Shown piece by piece: positions 8,095-16,657 of a DNA stretch of 64,000 nt. Under the pieces are notes generated by a model. The model saw only the letters and a list, made by a program, of their open reading frames with translations. It was not told the DNA's origin and did no database searches. The DNA is from Lentzea flava. GTDB lineage: Bacteria > Actinomycetota > Actinomycetes > Mycobacteriales > Pseudonocardiaceae. Numbering within the stretch: position 1 is the stretch's first letter; each line of letters starts with the position of its first letter. The position numbers were made by a program, and so were the translations under genes. The stretch spans positions 1 through 64,000 of the forward strand of contig NZ_BMRE01000010.1 in assembly GCF_014648475.1 (NCBI RefSeq), read 5' to 3'.

Positions 8095-8913
8095 CTACCG
8101 GCGTGCAGGCCCCTGATCAGGCTCACCAGCCGTGACGGCAGACACGAACTCCTCCGGCCACGGGTAGGTCCGCATGGCCGAGTCGACGTCCTGAGCGGGA
8201 GGTTCGGTGCGGCGCAGCGTGATGTCGCACGTCGTACCGAACTGCGGGTGGGCGAGCTTCGCCCTGATCTCGTCCTCGGCCGGTCCGCCCGGCCACTCGA
8301 CGAACCACCCCGCGCCCATGGGAAGTGCTCGCAACCAACTCGCGTCATGCCACAGGTGTACCCGGCGCAGGAGAGCGCTCCCAGTGGCCGCTTCGGCGAT
8401 CTCCTCATCATTGCCGCCGCCGTCGGTGTACTCGACACCGCGGAACTCGTGCATCCAGCGCACGTACCGCATGCCGAGGTCCCAGGCCCGCTCGTCCACA
8501 CCGGCGAGCACGACTGCCGCGTCCGGAGTGGCCAGTTCGGCCGACCGCCGGTACTGCCGGTGCGTCAGACCCGCGACGCCCATGCCGTAACCGGCCTCGG
8601 TCCGCGGCAGCAGCTCGAACAGCAGCGGCCCCAGAGCGCGGTCATCGAGGTGCAGCCGCAGGGTCTCCCCCGGCTCCACCGCCCGGAACGCGTGCGTGGG
8701 CCGGAGGATGCTCGCCGGCGGCATCAGCTGGAGCGTGCTGGCCGCGGTGCATCCCGCGAGCAGCACCTTGGCCTCCAGCTGCCGCTGGGCCTCGGTGGTC
8801 GCGTCGGGCAGCAGCTCGCCGTCGCGCACGGCGGGCACCGCCTGGGAGAGGTTCTCGCCCGTGTAGGTGCGCCGCAGATCGGCGAGCTGGTCCGTGATGG
8901 ACAGACGTGCCAT
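8095..8913 (-). CDS. conserved actinobacterial hypothetical protein
   Basis: A 272-aa soluble protein starting MARLSITDQLADLRRTYTGE. The ATG at 8913 is preceded by GAGGA 8 nt upstream and is preferred over an upstream ATG at 8949. It has no signal peptide or membrane segment. The middle contains two Cys (LLAGCTAAS) and an acidic/aromatic stretch (WDLGMRYVRWMHEFRG). I recognise no catalytic motif and assign no function. It lies 42 nt upstream of the ANTAR regulator gene on the same strand. Confidence 0.75.
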   Translation of the reverse strand: MARLSITDQLADLRRTYTGENLSQAVPAVRDGELLPDATTEAQRQLEAKVLLAGCTAASTLQLMPPASILRPTHAFRAVEPGETLRLHLDDRALGPLLFELLPRTEAGYGMGVAGLTHRQYRRSAELATPDAAVVLAGVDERAWDLGMRYVRWMHEFRGVEYTDGGGNDEEIAEAATGSALLRRVHLWHDASWLRALPMGAGWFVEWPGGPAEDEIRAKLAHPQFGTTCDITLRRTEPPAQDVDSAMRTYPWPEEFVSAVTAGEPDQGPARR

Positions 8914-9113
8914 GACAGCAGTCCTCGTTTCCGCCGCCCGGCTCGGCACGACAAGGACGCATGTGTCACGCGTCTACGTGGTCGGTTCGCTTCGGTGAGC
9001 AGGAGTTGCTGAACACTGCGGCGGAGTTCGCCGCTCACTGCCGGGGAGCGGCTCCAGCCTCACGTCTGCTCGGACGCCACCCACCACGTTACCGGACCGG
9101 CGCACCCGGTTTT

Positions 9114-9716
9114 CTAGTCGGCGCCCACGATCAGCTTGTACTTCACGTCGACCTCTTTGCCGCCGGCCGAGCCGCGGATGATCAGCTCGTGCTCGCCGGA
9201 CGCGGGCGGGTTGATCCACGCGTACAGGCCGCAGCCGACCGAGTTGATCCTGCCCGCCTGGGTGCCGAACGGGTTGCCCGCGCGCGCCTCGTAGGTGAAG
9301 GGCGTCGCGGACACCCTCGTCAACGCCTGGGTGGAGCCGTCCAGCAGCACCTCGCCCTGGGCGCCCTTCATGAACCTCTCGCACTCGGCGACGTCACTCG
9401 CGAGGTTCACGGCGGGCGCGAGCAACGGCTTGGAGGCAGGCACCCGGCACTGCCGTTCGACCGGTCCCTCACCGAGCGACCCGGCGAGCAGCCAGACCTC
9501 GACGGGCTGGTCGCGCATGCAGAACCGGCCGGAGGTGTCGGACACGGGGTTGCTGTTGGCGGGCTGGGAAGCCCACGTCCACCAGCGCGCCTGGAACTCA
9601 CCGGGCGTCAGCTTGTCCGATGTGGACGTCTGCGGTGCTGTCTGTGGGGCTGCCATCTGCGCGTTGCCGCCGCAACCGGCGAGCAGAACAACTAAGAACA
9701 GCAGGACTTTCCTCAC
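9114..9716 (-). CDS. putative lipoprotein of unknown function
   Basis: A 200-aa protein with a short lipoprotein signal, VRKVLLFLVVLLAGC, so it should be anchored outside the membrane. The mature part is about 180 aa with six Cys (including SGRFCMRD, ERQCRVP, VAECERF and SVGCGLY), likely disulfide-bonded, and a beta-rich C-terminus (SGEHELIIRGSAGGKEVDV). GTG start; the gene overlaps the stop of the PLDc_N gene by 4 nt (GTGA), so the two form a coupled pair. No family recognised. Confidence 0.75.
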   Translation of the reverse strand: MRKVLLFLVVLLAGCGGNAQMAAPQTAPQTSTSDKLTPGEFQARWWTWASQPANSNPVSDTSGRFCMRDQPVEVWLLAGSLGEGPVERQCRVPASKPLLAPAVNLASDVAECERFMKGAQGEVLLDGSTQALTRVSATPFTYEARAGNPFGTQAGRINSVGCGLYAWINPPASGEHELIIRGSAGGKEVDVKYKLIVGAD

Positions 9717-10069
9717 TGGTTCTCGCGTCCCTTGCGTCGTTGTTCCTCCGCGCGCTCACGGCAGCGGCGCAGGAACTCCTCGTCGTCGTCAGGATTGGTG
9801 GCCGCGAACCGCCCCGGCCGGTTGTACTCGGGAAAATCGGCGGCATCGCGCTCGTACGCCCCGAGCCGCGCACGCCCGGTCCCCACCACCGGACGGCCGG
9901 CCACGAGCCACGCGATCGAACCCACCAACGGGAACAGCAGGACCAGGAGAAGCCAGAGGATCTTCGGCAGATTGCGAACTGAACCTTCGTCGGTCGTGAT
10001 GACATCCACGACAGCGAAGATCGTCAGCAGCAACGTCACCACTCCGAACAGCCCACCGAAGTACAACAT
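9713..10069 (-). CDS. PLDc_N domain membrane protein
   Basis: A 118-aa protein with two membrane helices, MLYFGGLFGVVTLLLTIFAV and ILWLLLVLLFPLVGSIAWLV, separated by the family's short polar loop (EGSVRNLPK), then GRPVVG and an Asp/Arg/Glu-rich tail. This is the phospholipase D N-terminal (PLDc_N) type found alone in many actinobacteria, of uncertain role. I start at ATG 10069 with GGGGGG 6 nt upstream; the frame stays open to 10120. Its stop overlaps the start of the lipoprotein gene. Confidence 0.82.
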   Translation of the reverse strand: MLYFGGLFGVVTLLLTIFAVVDVITTDEGSVRNLPKILWLLLVLLFPLVGSIAWLVAGRPVVGTGRARLGAYERDAADFPEYNRPGRFAATNPDDDEEFLRRCRERAEEQRRKGRENQ

Positions 10070-10241
10070 CTCCAACCCCCCAGGTCGTGCGGTCGCGCAC
10101 ATGGTGGCACAAGGGGCCACTCCGTGAACATGGTTGGTTCCTCAATCAACCCCGCCCCATTCCGGCAGTGGTGAACATCGCCGAAACAAAACCCGCGACT
10201 TCGCGTCGGCCAGGCCGCATTTCCACCATTTGAGACGGACG

Positions 10242-10253
10242 TGGTCTACACCA
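10242..10253. promoter_or_regulatory. DasR-like (dre) 12-mer TGGTCTACACCA in a gene-poor region
   Basis: TGGTCTACACCA matches 11 of 12 positions of the core TGGTCTAGACCA of the Streptomyces DasR-responsive element, which represses chitin/GlcNAc genes. It lies in the long intergenic region 10070-10661, about 170 bp upstream of the PLDc_N gene and 410 bp upstream of the TPP enzyme. No amino-sugar gene is adjacent, so its relevance is uncertain. Confidence 0.4.
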
Positions 10254-10254
10254 T

Positions 10255-10283
10255 CCGACCTGGTCGGGCCTGGCGCACAGGCC
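10255..10283. promoter_or_regulatory. two abutting palindromes
   Basis: CCGACC-T-GGTCGG (10255-10267) and GGCCTG-GCGCA-CAGGCC (10267-10283) share one base and directly follow the DasR-like site. Together they make a 42-bp block of dyad symmetry inside a 590-bp stretch in which I see no gene. They may be operators or a hairpin in an unseen transcript. Confidence 0.35.
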
Positions 10284-10536
10284 ACCTGGAAACCCCCAGC
10301 ACAGCACACCCGGCGACCGGACACCCGCTCGGCCGACAGGTCCAGCGCGGTGGTCCGACCTGGGCAACGAAATCACTCTCCAGGGTGAAGCGATACGCCT
10401 GCGCGGCCGAATTTCTCGAACGCCGCGGAGCCTCGCCCGGATTCCGTTCAGGTCGATTCCGCGCGCGCTTTCCCGCACACTCCGGCACCACACCTCGGGC
10501 TCGTTGTCTCGTGTGCAGAACCGGTATCCGCACCGG

Positions 10537-10553
10537 GTTGCGGAATTCGCAAC
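10537..10553. promoter_or_regulatory. 17-bp palindrome upstream of the TPP enzyme gene
   Basis: GTTGCG-GAATT-CGCAAC is a perfect 6-5-6 inverted repeat about 75 bp upstream of the putative -35 hexamer at 10626. It is a candidate operator. The remainder of 10070-10661 contains no convincing coding sequence on either strand. Confidence 0.35.
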
Positions 10554-10625
10554 TTGTCCGCCCGGCCGAACAAACGACCGCGGCGACGTGTTCTGACGCT
10601 GAGCACCAGACCTGCTGCACGCCCG

Positions 10626-10654
10626 TTGCCGCAGCGATAAGCAGGCCTTAGCGT
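10626..10654 (+). promoter_or_regulatory. putative leaderless promoter of the TPP enzyme gene
   Basis: TTGCCG (10626-10631), a 17-nt spacer and TAGCGT (10649-10654), then 7 nt to the ATG at 10662. There is no Shine-Dalgarno. The spacing and -10 are those expected of a housekeeping-type promoter giving a leaderless mRNA. Confidence 0.55.
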
Positions 10655-10661
10655 CGGCCGC

Positions 10662-12248
10662 ATGCCCAAGGGTGCCGAGAGCTTGCTGGAAGTGCTGGCC
10701 GCGCACGAGGTCGAGGTCGTGTTCGGCCTGCCCGGTGTGCACAACCTCGCCATCTGGGAGGCGCTCGAGAAGCACAAGGGCATCCGCATGATCGGTGTAC
10801 GGCACGAGCAGACGGCGGTCTACGCGGCCGACGGCTACGCAAGGGCGACGGGCAAGCTGGGCGTGGCGGTCGTGACCACCGGGCCGGGTGCGGCGAACAC
10901 GCTCGGGGCGACCGGTGAGGCGTGGGCGTCGGGCAGTCCCGTGCTCGTCATCGCGACGGACATCCCGTCGACGCTGCGGCAGCCAGGGGTGTACCGGGGT
11001 GTGCTGCACGAGACGCGGGACCAGAAGGCCATGTTCGGACCGGTCACCAAGGCCGCGTTCGACGTACCGAGCGCGCCCGAGCTGGGCGCGTGCACCGACA
11101 AGGCGGTTCAGGCGGCCACGCGGAGCCCGCACGGACCGGTTTATCTCGGTGTGCCAACGGATTTCCTGTCCGCCGAGGTGCCGCACCACACGCCGGCGAA
11201 GGTCGAGCAGCCCCACCTCGTTCCCGACCTCACCGAGGCTCTGGGGCTCATCGCTTCGGCGGAGCGGCCGTTGATCTGGGCGGGCGGCGGCGCGGCGCGG
11301 TCGGGGGCGGGTGCCGCGGTCGGGGCGTTGGCGGACAAGCTCGGTGCGCCGATCGTCACCACGTACGGGGCTCGGGGGCTGACGGACAGCCGGTACGTCG
11401 TGAAGGGACCCGTCCACGCACCGCCGGTCGGGAGGATGTGGGACGAGGCCGATCTCGTCATCGCGATCGGCACCGACTTCGACGGCATGATGACGCAGAA
11501 CTGGTTGCAGCCCAGGCCACCCGCGTTGCTCGCGATCAACATCGACAAGGCCGAGGCGAACAAGAACTACCCGGCGGACGTCACGATGGAAGGCGACGCG
11601 GCCGCCGTCACCGCCGCACTCGCGGCCGGCGTGACCGGCAAGGAAGCCGTCGTCGACGTCGAGGCGGTCAACGCCGAGGTGCGGGCGTTGGCCGAGGCGG
11701 ACTCGCCCGAGGCAGTGCGGCTGTTGCAGGCGCTCGAGGGTGAGACGGCCACGATCGTCGCGGACATGTGCATCCCCGGCTACTGGATCGGCGGTTTCCA
11801 CCACGTCACCAGGCCGCGCGGGCTGGCGTACCCCGTCGGATGGGGAACGCTCGGGTTCGGCTTCCCGGCGGCGATCGGGGCCGCGGTGCAGGGCCGGACG
11901 ATCGCGGTGGTCGGCGACGGCGGATTCCTGTTCGCGTGCGGAGACCTGGCGACGTTGCGGCAGGAGAACCTGCCGCTGACGATCGTGCTCGTTGACGACG
12001 GCGGGTACGGGATGCTGCGGTACGACCAGCAGATCGCCGGTCACGCCATCAGCGGGGTGGATCTCACGAGGCCCGACTTCGCGAAGCTGGCGGAGAGCTT
12101 CGGCGTTCCCGCTGTCACGCTCGACGGCTTCGACGGGTTGAAGGAGGCGCTGGCCTCCGCGGTGGGACCCACCATGATCGTGGTCAACGCGAGCTTGCGG
12201 CCACCGGTCAACACCTCGCCTCGCTGGTACCGCAAAACCGCCACTTGA
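10662..12248 (+). CDS. thiamine diphosphate-dependent enzyme of the acetolactate synthase family
   Basis: A 528-aa three-domain TPP enzyme. The N-terminal Pyr domain has [15 protein letters not shown] and the cofactor Glu in [18 protein letters not shown]. The middle domain contains PLIWAGGGA. The C-terminal PP domain has the Mg/diphosphate motif [17 protein letters not shown]; the second half of the motif reads DDGGYGML, where the usual Asn residues are replaced by Asp/Gly. It is somewhat shorter than anabolic IlvB (about 570-600 aa) and has no IlvN partner beside it, so a catabolic or decarboxylase/ligase role (for example benzoylformate decarboxylase- or oxalyl-CoA-type chemistry) is as likely as acetolactate synthesis. 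Confidence 0.85.
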   Translation: MPKGAESLLEVLAAHEVEVVFGLPGVHNLAIWEALEKHKGIRMIGVRHEQTAVYAADGYARATGKLGVAVVTTGPGAANTLGATGEAWASGSPVLVIATDIPSTLRQPGVYRGVLHETRDQKAMFGPVTKAAFDVPSAPELGACTDKAVQAATRSPHGPVYLGVPTDFLSAEVPHHTPAKVEQPHLVPDLTEALGLIASAERPLIWAGGGAARSGAGAAVGALADKLGAPIVTTYGARGLTDSRYVVKGPVHAPPVGRMWDEADLVIAIGTDFDGMMTQNWLQPRPPALLAINIDKAEANKNYPADVTMEGDAAAVTAALAAGVTGKEAVVDVEAVNAEVRALAEADSPEAVRLLQALEGETATIVADMCIPGYWIGGFHHVTRPRGLAYPVGWGTLGFGFPAAIGAAVQGRTIAVVGDGGFLFACGDLATLRQENLPLTIVLVDDGGYGMLRYDQQIAGHAISGVDLTRPDFAKLAESFGVPAVTLDGFDGLKEALASAVGPTMIVVNASLRPPVNTSPRWYRKTAT

Positions 12249-12264
12249 TCACACACCTGCTGGG

Positions 12265-12270
12265 TACCGT
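12265..12270 (+). promoter_or_regulatory. putative -10 hexamer of a leaderless gene
   Basis: TACCGT ends 6 nt before the ATG at 12277, and there is no Shine-Dalgarno. A TTGATC stands upstream at 12245-12250, but only 14 nt separate the two, so the -35 assignment is doubtful. Confidence 0.35.
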
Positions 12271-12276
12271 CCGCCC

Positions 12277-13656
12277 ATGAGACGTGGGCTGGGGATCGTG
12301 CTCGCTGTGCAGGCAGTGGTGCTGACCGCGTTGTCGGGACGGTACGGGTTCCACCGCGACGAGCTGTACTTCATCGCGGCGGGGAAGCGGCCCGACTGGG
12401 GTTATGTGGACCAGCCGCCGATCACACCGATCCTCGCCCGCGTCAGCACGGAGATCTTCGGCGAGACGCCGGTCGGGCTTCGGGTGATCGCCACGCTGCT
12501 CGCGCTCGCCATCACGGTCGTGGTCGCGCTGATCGCGAAGGAACTGGGCGGTGGCGCGGTGTTCGCCGCCGCGGCGTCGGCGACGTCGACGTTCGTGCTC
12601 GCGGTGAGCCACATGGTGTCCACGGCCACCGTCGACCTGTTGATCTGGGTGCTCTTCGGGTACTTCGCGGTCAGGCTGCTGAAGACGCGCGACGGACGCT
12701 GGTGGCTCGCGCTCGGCGCGACCGCGGGGGTCGGGCTCGCCAACAAGTGGCTGGTGCTCCTGCTGGTGGCCGCGCTGGCGATCGCGTTGCTCGTCACCGG
12801 CCCGCGGGAGGTGTTCCGCACCTGGTGGCTGCCGGCCGGACTGGCGGTGTGCGCGGTGATCGCCGCCCCGGTCGTCGCGTGGCAGGTGCTGCACGACTTC
12901 CCCCTGCTCACCGTCGCGCGCGGCATCAGCGAGGACGACGGCGCCGAGAACCGCATCATGTTCGTTCCCATGCAGATCCTTATGCTGTCGCCGTTCCTGT
13001 TGCCGGTGTGGGTGATCGGTTTCCGGAACCTGTGGCGCGACAGGACGTTCCGTTCGCTCGCGGTGGCCTACCCGATCCTCTGCGTGCTGGCGCTCATCAC
13101 CGGCGGCAAGCCCTACTACGCCATCCCGCTGCTGTTGGTGCTGGTGGCCGCGGGCGCGCGTCAGGCCCAGGAATGGTTGTTGCGCCGCAAGGTGATCGGC
13201 GGTGTGCTGGCGGTGCTGAGCGTGGTGCCCGCGGTGATCGGATCACTGCCGGTCCTGCCGCCCAGCGCGCTCGGCCCCGTCCTCGCGATCAACCCCGAAC
13301 AGGGCGAGCAGATCGGCTGGCGCGAGTTCGCCGCCACGGTCCAGCACGCGTGGCAGGAGAACGACCGACCCGTCGTGATCACCAGCAACTACGGCCAGGC
13401 CGGCGCGATCGAGACCTACACCCGGATTCACGTCTACTCCGGACACATGTCCTACTACGACTGGGGACCTCCTGCGACCACCAGCAAGAAGGTGCTCCTG
13501 GTCGGGTTCAACAATCCGTTGTTCACGGGCTGCAAGCGCGTTGCCCAGCACCACAACGTCGTGGAAAACGAAGAAGACGGCACGGAGATGTGGGCGTGCA
13601 CGGCACCCGCGGAACCATGGGACGACATCTGGCCGAAGCTGCGCCACTACTACTGA
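12277..13656 (+). CDS. GT39/ArnT-like membrane glycosyltransferase
   Basis: A 459-aa polytopic membrane protein with about nine to ten hydrophobic segments. The first loop carries the family signature [21 protein letters not shown] followed by QPPITP, in which the DE pair is the catalytic/metal-binding site of polyprenyl-phosphate-sugar-dependent glycosyltransferases of the GT39/ArnT/RgtA type. The C-terminal ~120 residues form a soluble extracytoplasmic domain ([28 protein letters not shown]). It probably transfers a sugar from a lipid carrier to an envelope acceptor; the acceptor is not predictable. Confidence 0.85.
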   Translation: MRRGLGIVLAVQAVVLTALSGRYGFHRDELYFIAAGKRPDWGYVDQPPITPILARVSTEIFGETPVGLRVIATLLALAITVVVALIAKELGGGAVFAAAASATSTFVLAVSHMVSTATVDLLIWVLFGYFAVRLLKTRDGRWWLALGATAGVGLANKWLVLLLVAALAIALLVTGPREVFRTWWLPAGLAVCAVIAAPVVAWQVLHDFPLLTVARGISEDDGAENRIMFVPMQILMLSPFLLPVWVIGFRNLWRDRTFRSLAVAYPILCVLALITGGKPYYAIPLLLVLVAAGARQAQEWLLRRKVIGGVLAVLSVVPAVIGSLPVLPPSALGPVLAINPEQGEQIGWREFAATVQHAWQENDRPVVITSNYGQAGAIETYTRIHVYSGHMSYYDWGPPATTSKKVLLVGFNNPLFTGCKRVAQHHNVVENEEDGTEMWACTAPAEPWDDIWPKLRHYY

Positions 13657-13675
13657 GGGCTGACAGAATCGCCCG

Positions 13676-14161
13676 GTGACCCGAACCTGGCCCGCGAACC
13701 GCGCTACCGACGAACGCGTACTCGCCTGGGAGTTCCTCGACTTCCTCCGCAAGACCGCAGTGATGAAGGTCGACGGGCTGACCCGCGACCTGGCCGCGGC
13801 GGCGCCGATTCCGACGTCGCCGAAGCTGACCGCGCTCGGCGTGCTCAAGCATCTCGTCGCGGTGGAGCGCTACTGGCTGTGCATCGCGGGCGCCGGGCTG
13901 GACCTGCCGTCGTTGTGGAAGGGAGACCCGGACCCGTCGTGGGACCTCACCGACGACGACACGCCTGAGTCGTTGATCGAGGCCTACCGCGCCGAGTGGG
14001 CCAACGCCGAGGCGTTGAAGCACCGCGATCCCGACGACAGCGCGGCGGACGAGAGCTACACCGTGCGCTGGATCCTCGCCCACGTGGCGCAGGAGACCGC
14101 GCGGCACGTCGGCCATCTGGATCTGCTGCGCGAGCTCGCGGACGGGCAGACCGGCGAATAG
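13676..14161 (+). CDS. DinB-family (DUF664) protein
   Basis: A 161-aa four-helix-bundle protein of the DinB/DUF664 family, members of which are metal-dependent thiol (mycothiol/bacillithiol) S-transferases or unknown. Potential metal His are in LGVLKHLVAVERYW, RWILAHVAQETARH and the adjacent VGHLDLL, spaced as usual in the family. GTG start with CAGAAT 6 nt upstream and no Shine-Dalgarno, so it may be leaderless. It ends 12 nt before the convergent LysR gene. Confidence 0.85.
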   Translation: MTRTWPANRATDERVLAWEFLDFLRKTAVMKVDGLTRDLAAAAPIPTSPKLTALGVLKHLVAVERYWLCIAGAGLDLPSLWKGDPDPSWDLTDDDTPESLIEAYRAEWANAEALKHRDPDDSAADESYTVRWILAHVAQETARHVGHLDLLRELADGQTGE

Positions 14162-14173
14162 CTCACTTCGCCG

Positions 14174-15091
14174 TCATGGCTGACTTATGTAGCCACCCAC
14201 GGCGTTCTGGCACACCTCCTGCAGAGCGTTGACCGCGTCGCGCAGCAACGGGTTCGTGTTCGCGGTGCGGTGCACCACGTGCACGTGCCTGCGCAACGGC
14301 TTGTGGCGCAACGGCATCGCGTGCGTACCCGGTATCGCCTTGTAGCCGAGCGCGGGCACCAACGCGACGCCGACACCGGCCGCCACGAGCGACTGGACGA
14401 CCTCGTAGTCGTTGCTCCGGAAGGCGATTCTCGGGGTGAAACCCGACGCCGCGCACAGCCGGGTGAGACAGGTGGCACCGGACGTGCCGTCACGCGAGGC
14501 GATCCAGCGCTCGTCTTTGAGATCTTCGATCTTGACGTTGTTCTTCGCCGCCGGGTGATCGACCGGAACCATCACCAGGAGTGCCTCGTCCAGCAACGGC
14601 AGCACCGTGAGTTCGTCCGGCCAGGTCTGCGGGACGAGGTCGTAGGCGTACACCAGCGCGAGGTCCAGCTCACCGGTCAGCACGAGCGGCAGCACGTCCT
14701 CCGGCTCGGCCTCGTCGAGGCGGATCTCGGCGTCGGGCAGGTCGGCGGAGAGCTTGGCCAGCGCCTTCGGCACGAGCCTCGAGCTGGCCGTGGGGAACGT
14801 GCCGATGCGCAGGCGCCCGCGCAGGCCCTGCACCATCGCCTTGACCTCGTGCTCGAACCCGTCGAACGCGGCGAGCAGCTCGCCACCGCGGTCAGCGATC
14901 AGCAGGGCCGCGCTGGCAGGCCTGATCGAGTGCGCCTCGCGTTCGAAGAGCGTCACGCCGACGGCACGTTCGAACGCCGAGATCTGCTGCGAGACGGCCG
15001 ACGACGTGTAGCCGAGACGGCGAGCCGCCTCGGCGAACGACCCCGTCTTCACGACCTCGACGAGCGTGCGGAGATGGACCGGGTTGAGCAC
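14174..15091 (-). CDS. LysR-family transcriptional regulator
   Basis: A 305-aa LysR regulator with an N-terminal winged helix (LRTLVEVVKTGSFAEAARRL, SSAVSQQISAFERAVG, LFERE) and the effector-binding domain from about residue 90. It is divergent from the aldehyde dehydrogenase gene at 15173 with 81 bp between starts, the classical position for a regulator of the adjacent catabolic operon. GTG start; TAAGCT on its own strand (plus 15098-15103) ends 6 nt before it, so the gene may be leaderless. Confidence 0.9.
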   Translation of the reverse strand: MLNPVHLRTLVEVVKTGSFAEAARRLGYTSSAVSQQISAFERAVGVTLFEREAHSIRPASAALLIADRGGELLAAFDGFEHEVKAMVQGLRGRLRIGTFPTASSRLVPKALAKLSADLPDAEIRLDEAEPEDVLPLVLTGELDLALVYAYDLVPQTWPDELTVLPLLDEALLVMVPVDHPAAKNNVKIEDLKDERWIASRDGTSGATCLTRLCAASGFTPRIAFRSNDYEVVQSLVAAGVGVALVPALGYKAIPGTHAMPLRHKPLRRHVHVVHRTANTNPLLRDAVNALQEVCQNAVGGYISQP

Positions 15092-15097
15092 CAGGAC

Positions 15098-15125
15098 AGC
15101 TTATGCTCGACGTCGCGAGGTTTCA
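15098..15125. promoter_or_regulatory. divergent LysR/aldehyde dehydrogenase control region
   Basis: CTCG-ACGTCG-CGAG (15106-15119) is a dyad between the two divergent starts and overlaps a T-N11-A spacing (15113 to 15125) of the LysR-box type. TAAGCT (minus, 15103-15098) is a plausible -10 for the LysR gene. The assignment as LysR operator is inference from position. Confidence 0.4.
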
Positions 15126-15172
15126 TTCTGCAACCCCTGGCGGAACGACCGGGCAACTACCAGGGTGGGGGC

Positions 15173-16657
15173 ATGCCCTATGTCTCCACGAACCCGTCGA
15201 ACACCTCCGACGTGGTCACCGAGATCGAGCTCGGGACCAGCCGCACCTTCGTCGACGCAGCAGAGCGGGCGAAGGCGGCACAGCGCGCGTGGGCGCGTGT
15301 GCCCGCGCCCGTGCGTGGGCAGGTCATCGGCAACATCGGCCGGCTCGTCGAGGCGAACTTCGAGCCACTCGCCCAGCTGGTGACCCGCGAGATCGGCAAG
15401 CCGATCGCGGAGGCACGCGGCGAGGTGCAGGAGATCGTGGACACCTGCAACTTCTTCCTCGGCGAGGGCCGGCGCCTCTACGGGCACACCGTGCCGTCGG
15501 AGATGACCGACAAGCAGCTCTTCACCTTCCGCAACCCGGTCGGCGTCGCGGCCATCATCACCGCCGGCAACTTCCCCGTCGCCGTGCCGTCCTGGTACAT
15601 CGTGCCCGCGCTGCTGTGCGGCAACTCGGTCGTGTGGAAGCCCGCCGAGTACTCCGCCGCGTCCGCCCAGGCCTTCTACGACGTGTTCCAGGCCGCGGGC
15701 CTCCCCGACGGCGTGTTCGAGATCGTCTTCGCCGAGGGGTCGGAGACGTTCAACGGCCTGGAGCAGGCGCTGCAGCGAGGTCTGGTCGACAAGGTCGGCT
15801 TCACCGGCTCCAGCGAGGTCGGTGTGCGGATCGGCGAGCTCTGCGGACGCCACCTCCAGACGCCGTGCCTGGAGCTGGGCGGCAAGAACCCGATGGTCGT
15901 CACCGAGGACGCCGATCTGGACCTGGCCGTGCAGGGGGCGCTGTTCGCCGGCTTCGGCTCCGCGGGCCAGCGGTGCACCTCGCTCGGCACGGCGATCGTG
16001 CACGAGTCGGTGTACGACGAGTTCCTGTCCCGGTTCGTCGAGGCCGTGTCCGCCGCCACCGTGGGCGACCCGACTGGCGATGTCCTCTATGGACCGTTGC
16101 TGGACGAGAAGTTCGCACTGGCGTACGAGAAGTACCTCGGCTGGATCGGCGAGCACCACACGGTGCACGGCCCGACCGGCCGCATCACGGCTGCCAGCCC
16201 CCGCAACGGCTTCACTGGTGAGAACGGCTTCTTCTACCACCCCGCAATCGTTTCCGGTGTGCGTGCCGACGACGAACTGTTCCTCCAGGAGACGTTCGGA
16301 CCGATCGTCGGCGTCATGAAGTACTCGGACCTGGACGAGGCGATCGAGCTCGGCAACAAGCCGGGCTACGGCCTGTCGTGCTCGATCTACACCACGGACC
16401 CGAACAAGGCCTTCCGGTTCCGCGCCGGCATCTCCGCCGGCATGGTGAGCGTCAACAACTCGACGTCCGGGGCCGAAGCGCACCTGCCGTTCGGCGGAAA
16501 CGGCAAGAGCGGCAACGGCTCCCGGCAGTCGGGCGTGTGGGTGCTCGACCAGTTCACCCGCTGGCAGTCCATGAACTGGGACTACTCGGGGAAGCTGCAG
16601 AAGGCGCAGATGGACACGCTCGCGATCGAGGCGAACCTTGACTTCCGACTCGGCTGA
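15173..16657 (+). CDS. NAD(P)-dependent aldehyde dehydrogenase, putative semialdehyde dehydrogenase of the lysine/glutarate operon
   Basis: A 494-aa ALDH-superfamily enzyme. Visible are the PAEYSAASA segment of the cofactor site, GFTGSSEVG, the catalytic Glu in LELGGKNP, the nucleophilic Cys in GSAGQRCTS, and ETFGPIVGV. I start at ATG 15173 with GGTGGGGG just upstream; the frame is open further upstream, but that part is antisense to the LysR gene. It is the first gene of a five-gene operon ending in glutaryl-CoA dehydrogenase, so aminoadipate- or glutarate-semialdehyde is the likely substrate. Sequence alone cannot fix this. Confidence 0.88.
   Translation: MPYVSTNPSNTSDVVTEIELGTSRTFVDAAERAKAAQRAWARVPAPVRGQVIGNIGRLVEANFEPLAQLVTREIGKPIAEARGEVQEIVDTCNFFLGEGRRLYGHTVPSEMTDKQLFTFRNPVGVAAIITAGNFPVAVPSWYIVPALLCGNSVVWKPAEYSAASAQAFYDVFQAAGLPDGVFEIVFAEGSETFNGLEQALQRGLVDKVGFTGSSEVGVRIGELCGRHLQTPCLELGGKNPMVVTEDADLDLAVQGALFAGFGSAGQRCTSLGTAIVHESVYDEFLSRFVEAVSAATVGDPTGDVLYGPLLDEKFALAYEKYLGWIGEHHTVHGPTGRITAASPRNGFTGENGFFYHPAIVSGVRADDELFLQETFGPIVGVMKYSDLDEAIELGNKPGYGLSCSIYTTDPNKAFRFRAGISAGMVSVNNSTSGAEAHLPFGGNGKSGNGSRQSGVWVLDQFTRWQSMNWDYSGKLQKAQMDTLAIEANLDFRLG

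Noticed and set aside
8914..9113. Possible small gene between the 8095-8913 gene and the lipoprotein
   Set aside because: Open frames here are continuations of antisense shadows; no start with ribosome site and no recognisable sequence.
10146..12044. A 632-codon minus-strand open frame opposite the TPP enzyme and the upstream gap
   Set aside because: Composition is Arg/Pro/Asp-heavy without family similarity; it is the shadow of a well-supported plus-strand gene, and its extension into 10146-10660 has no ribosome site or motif.
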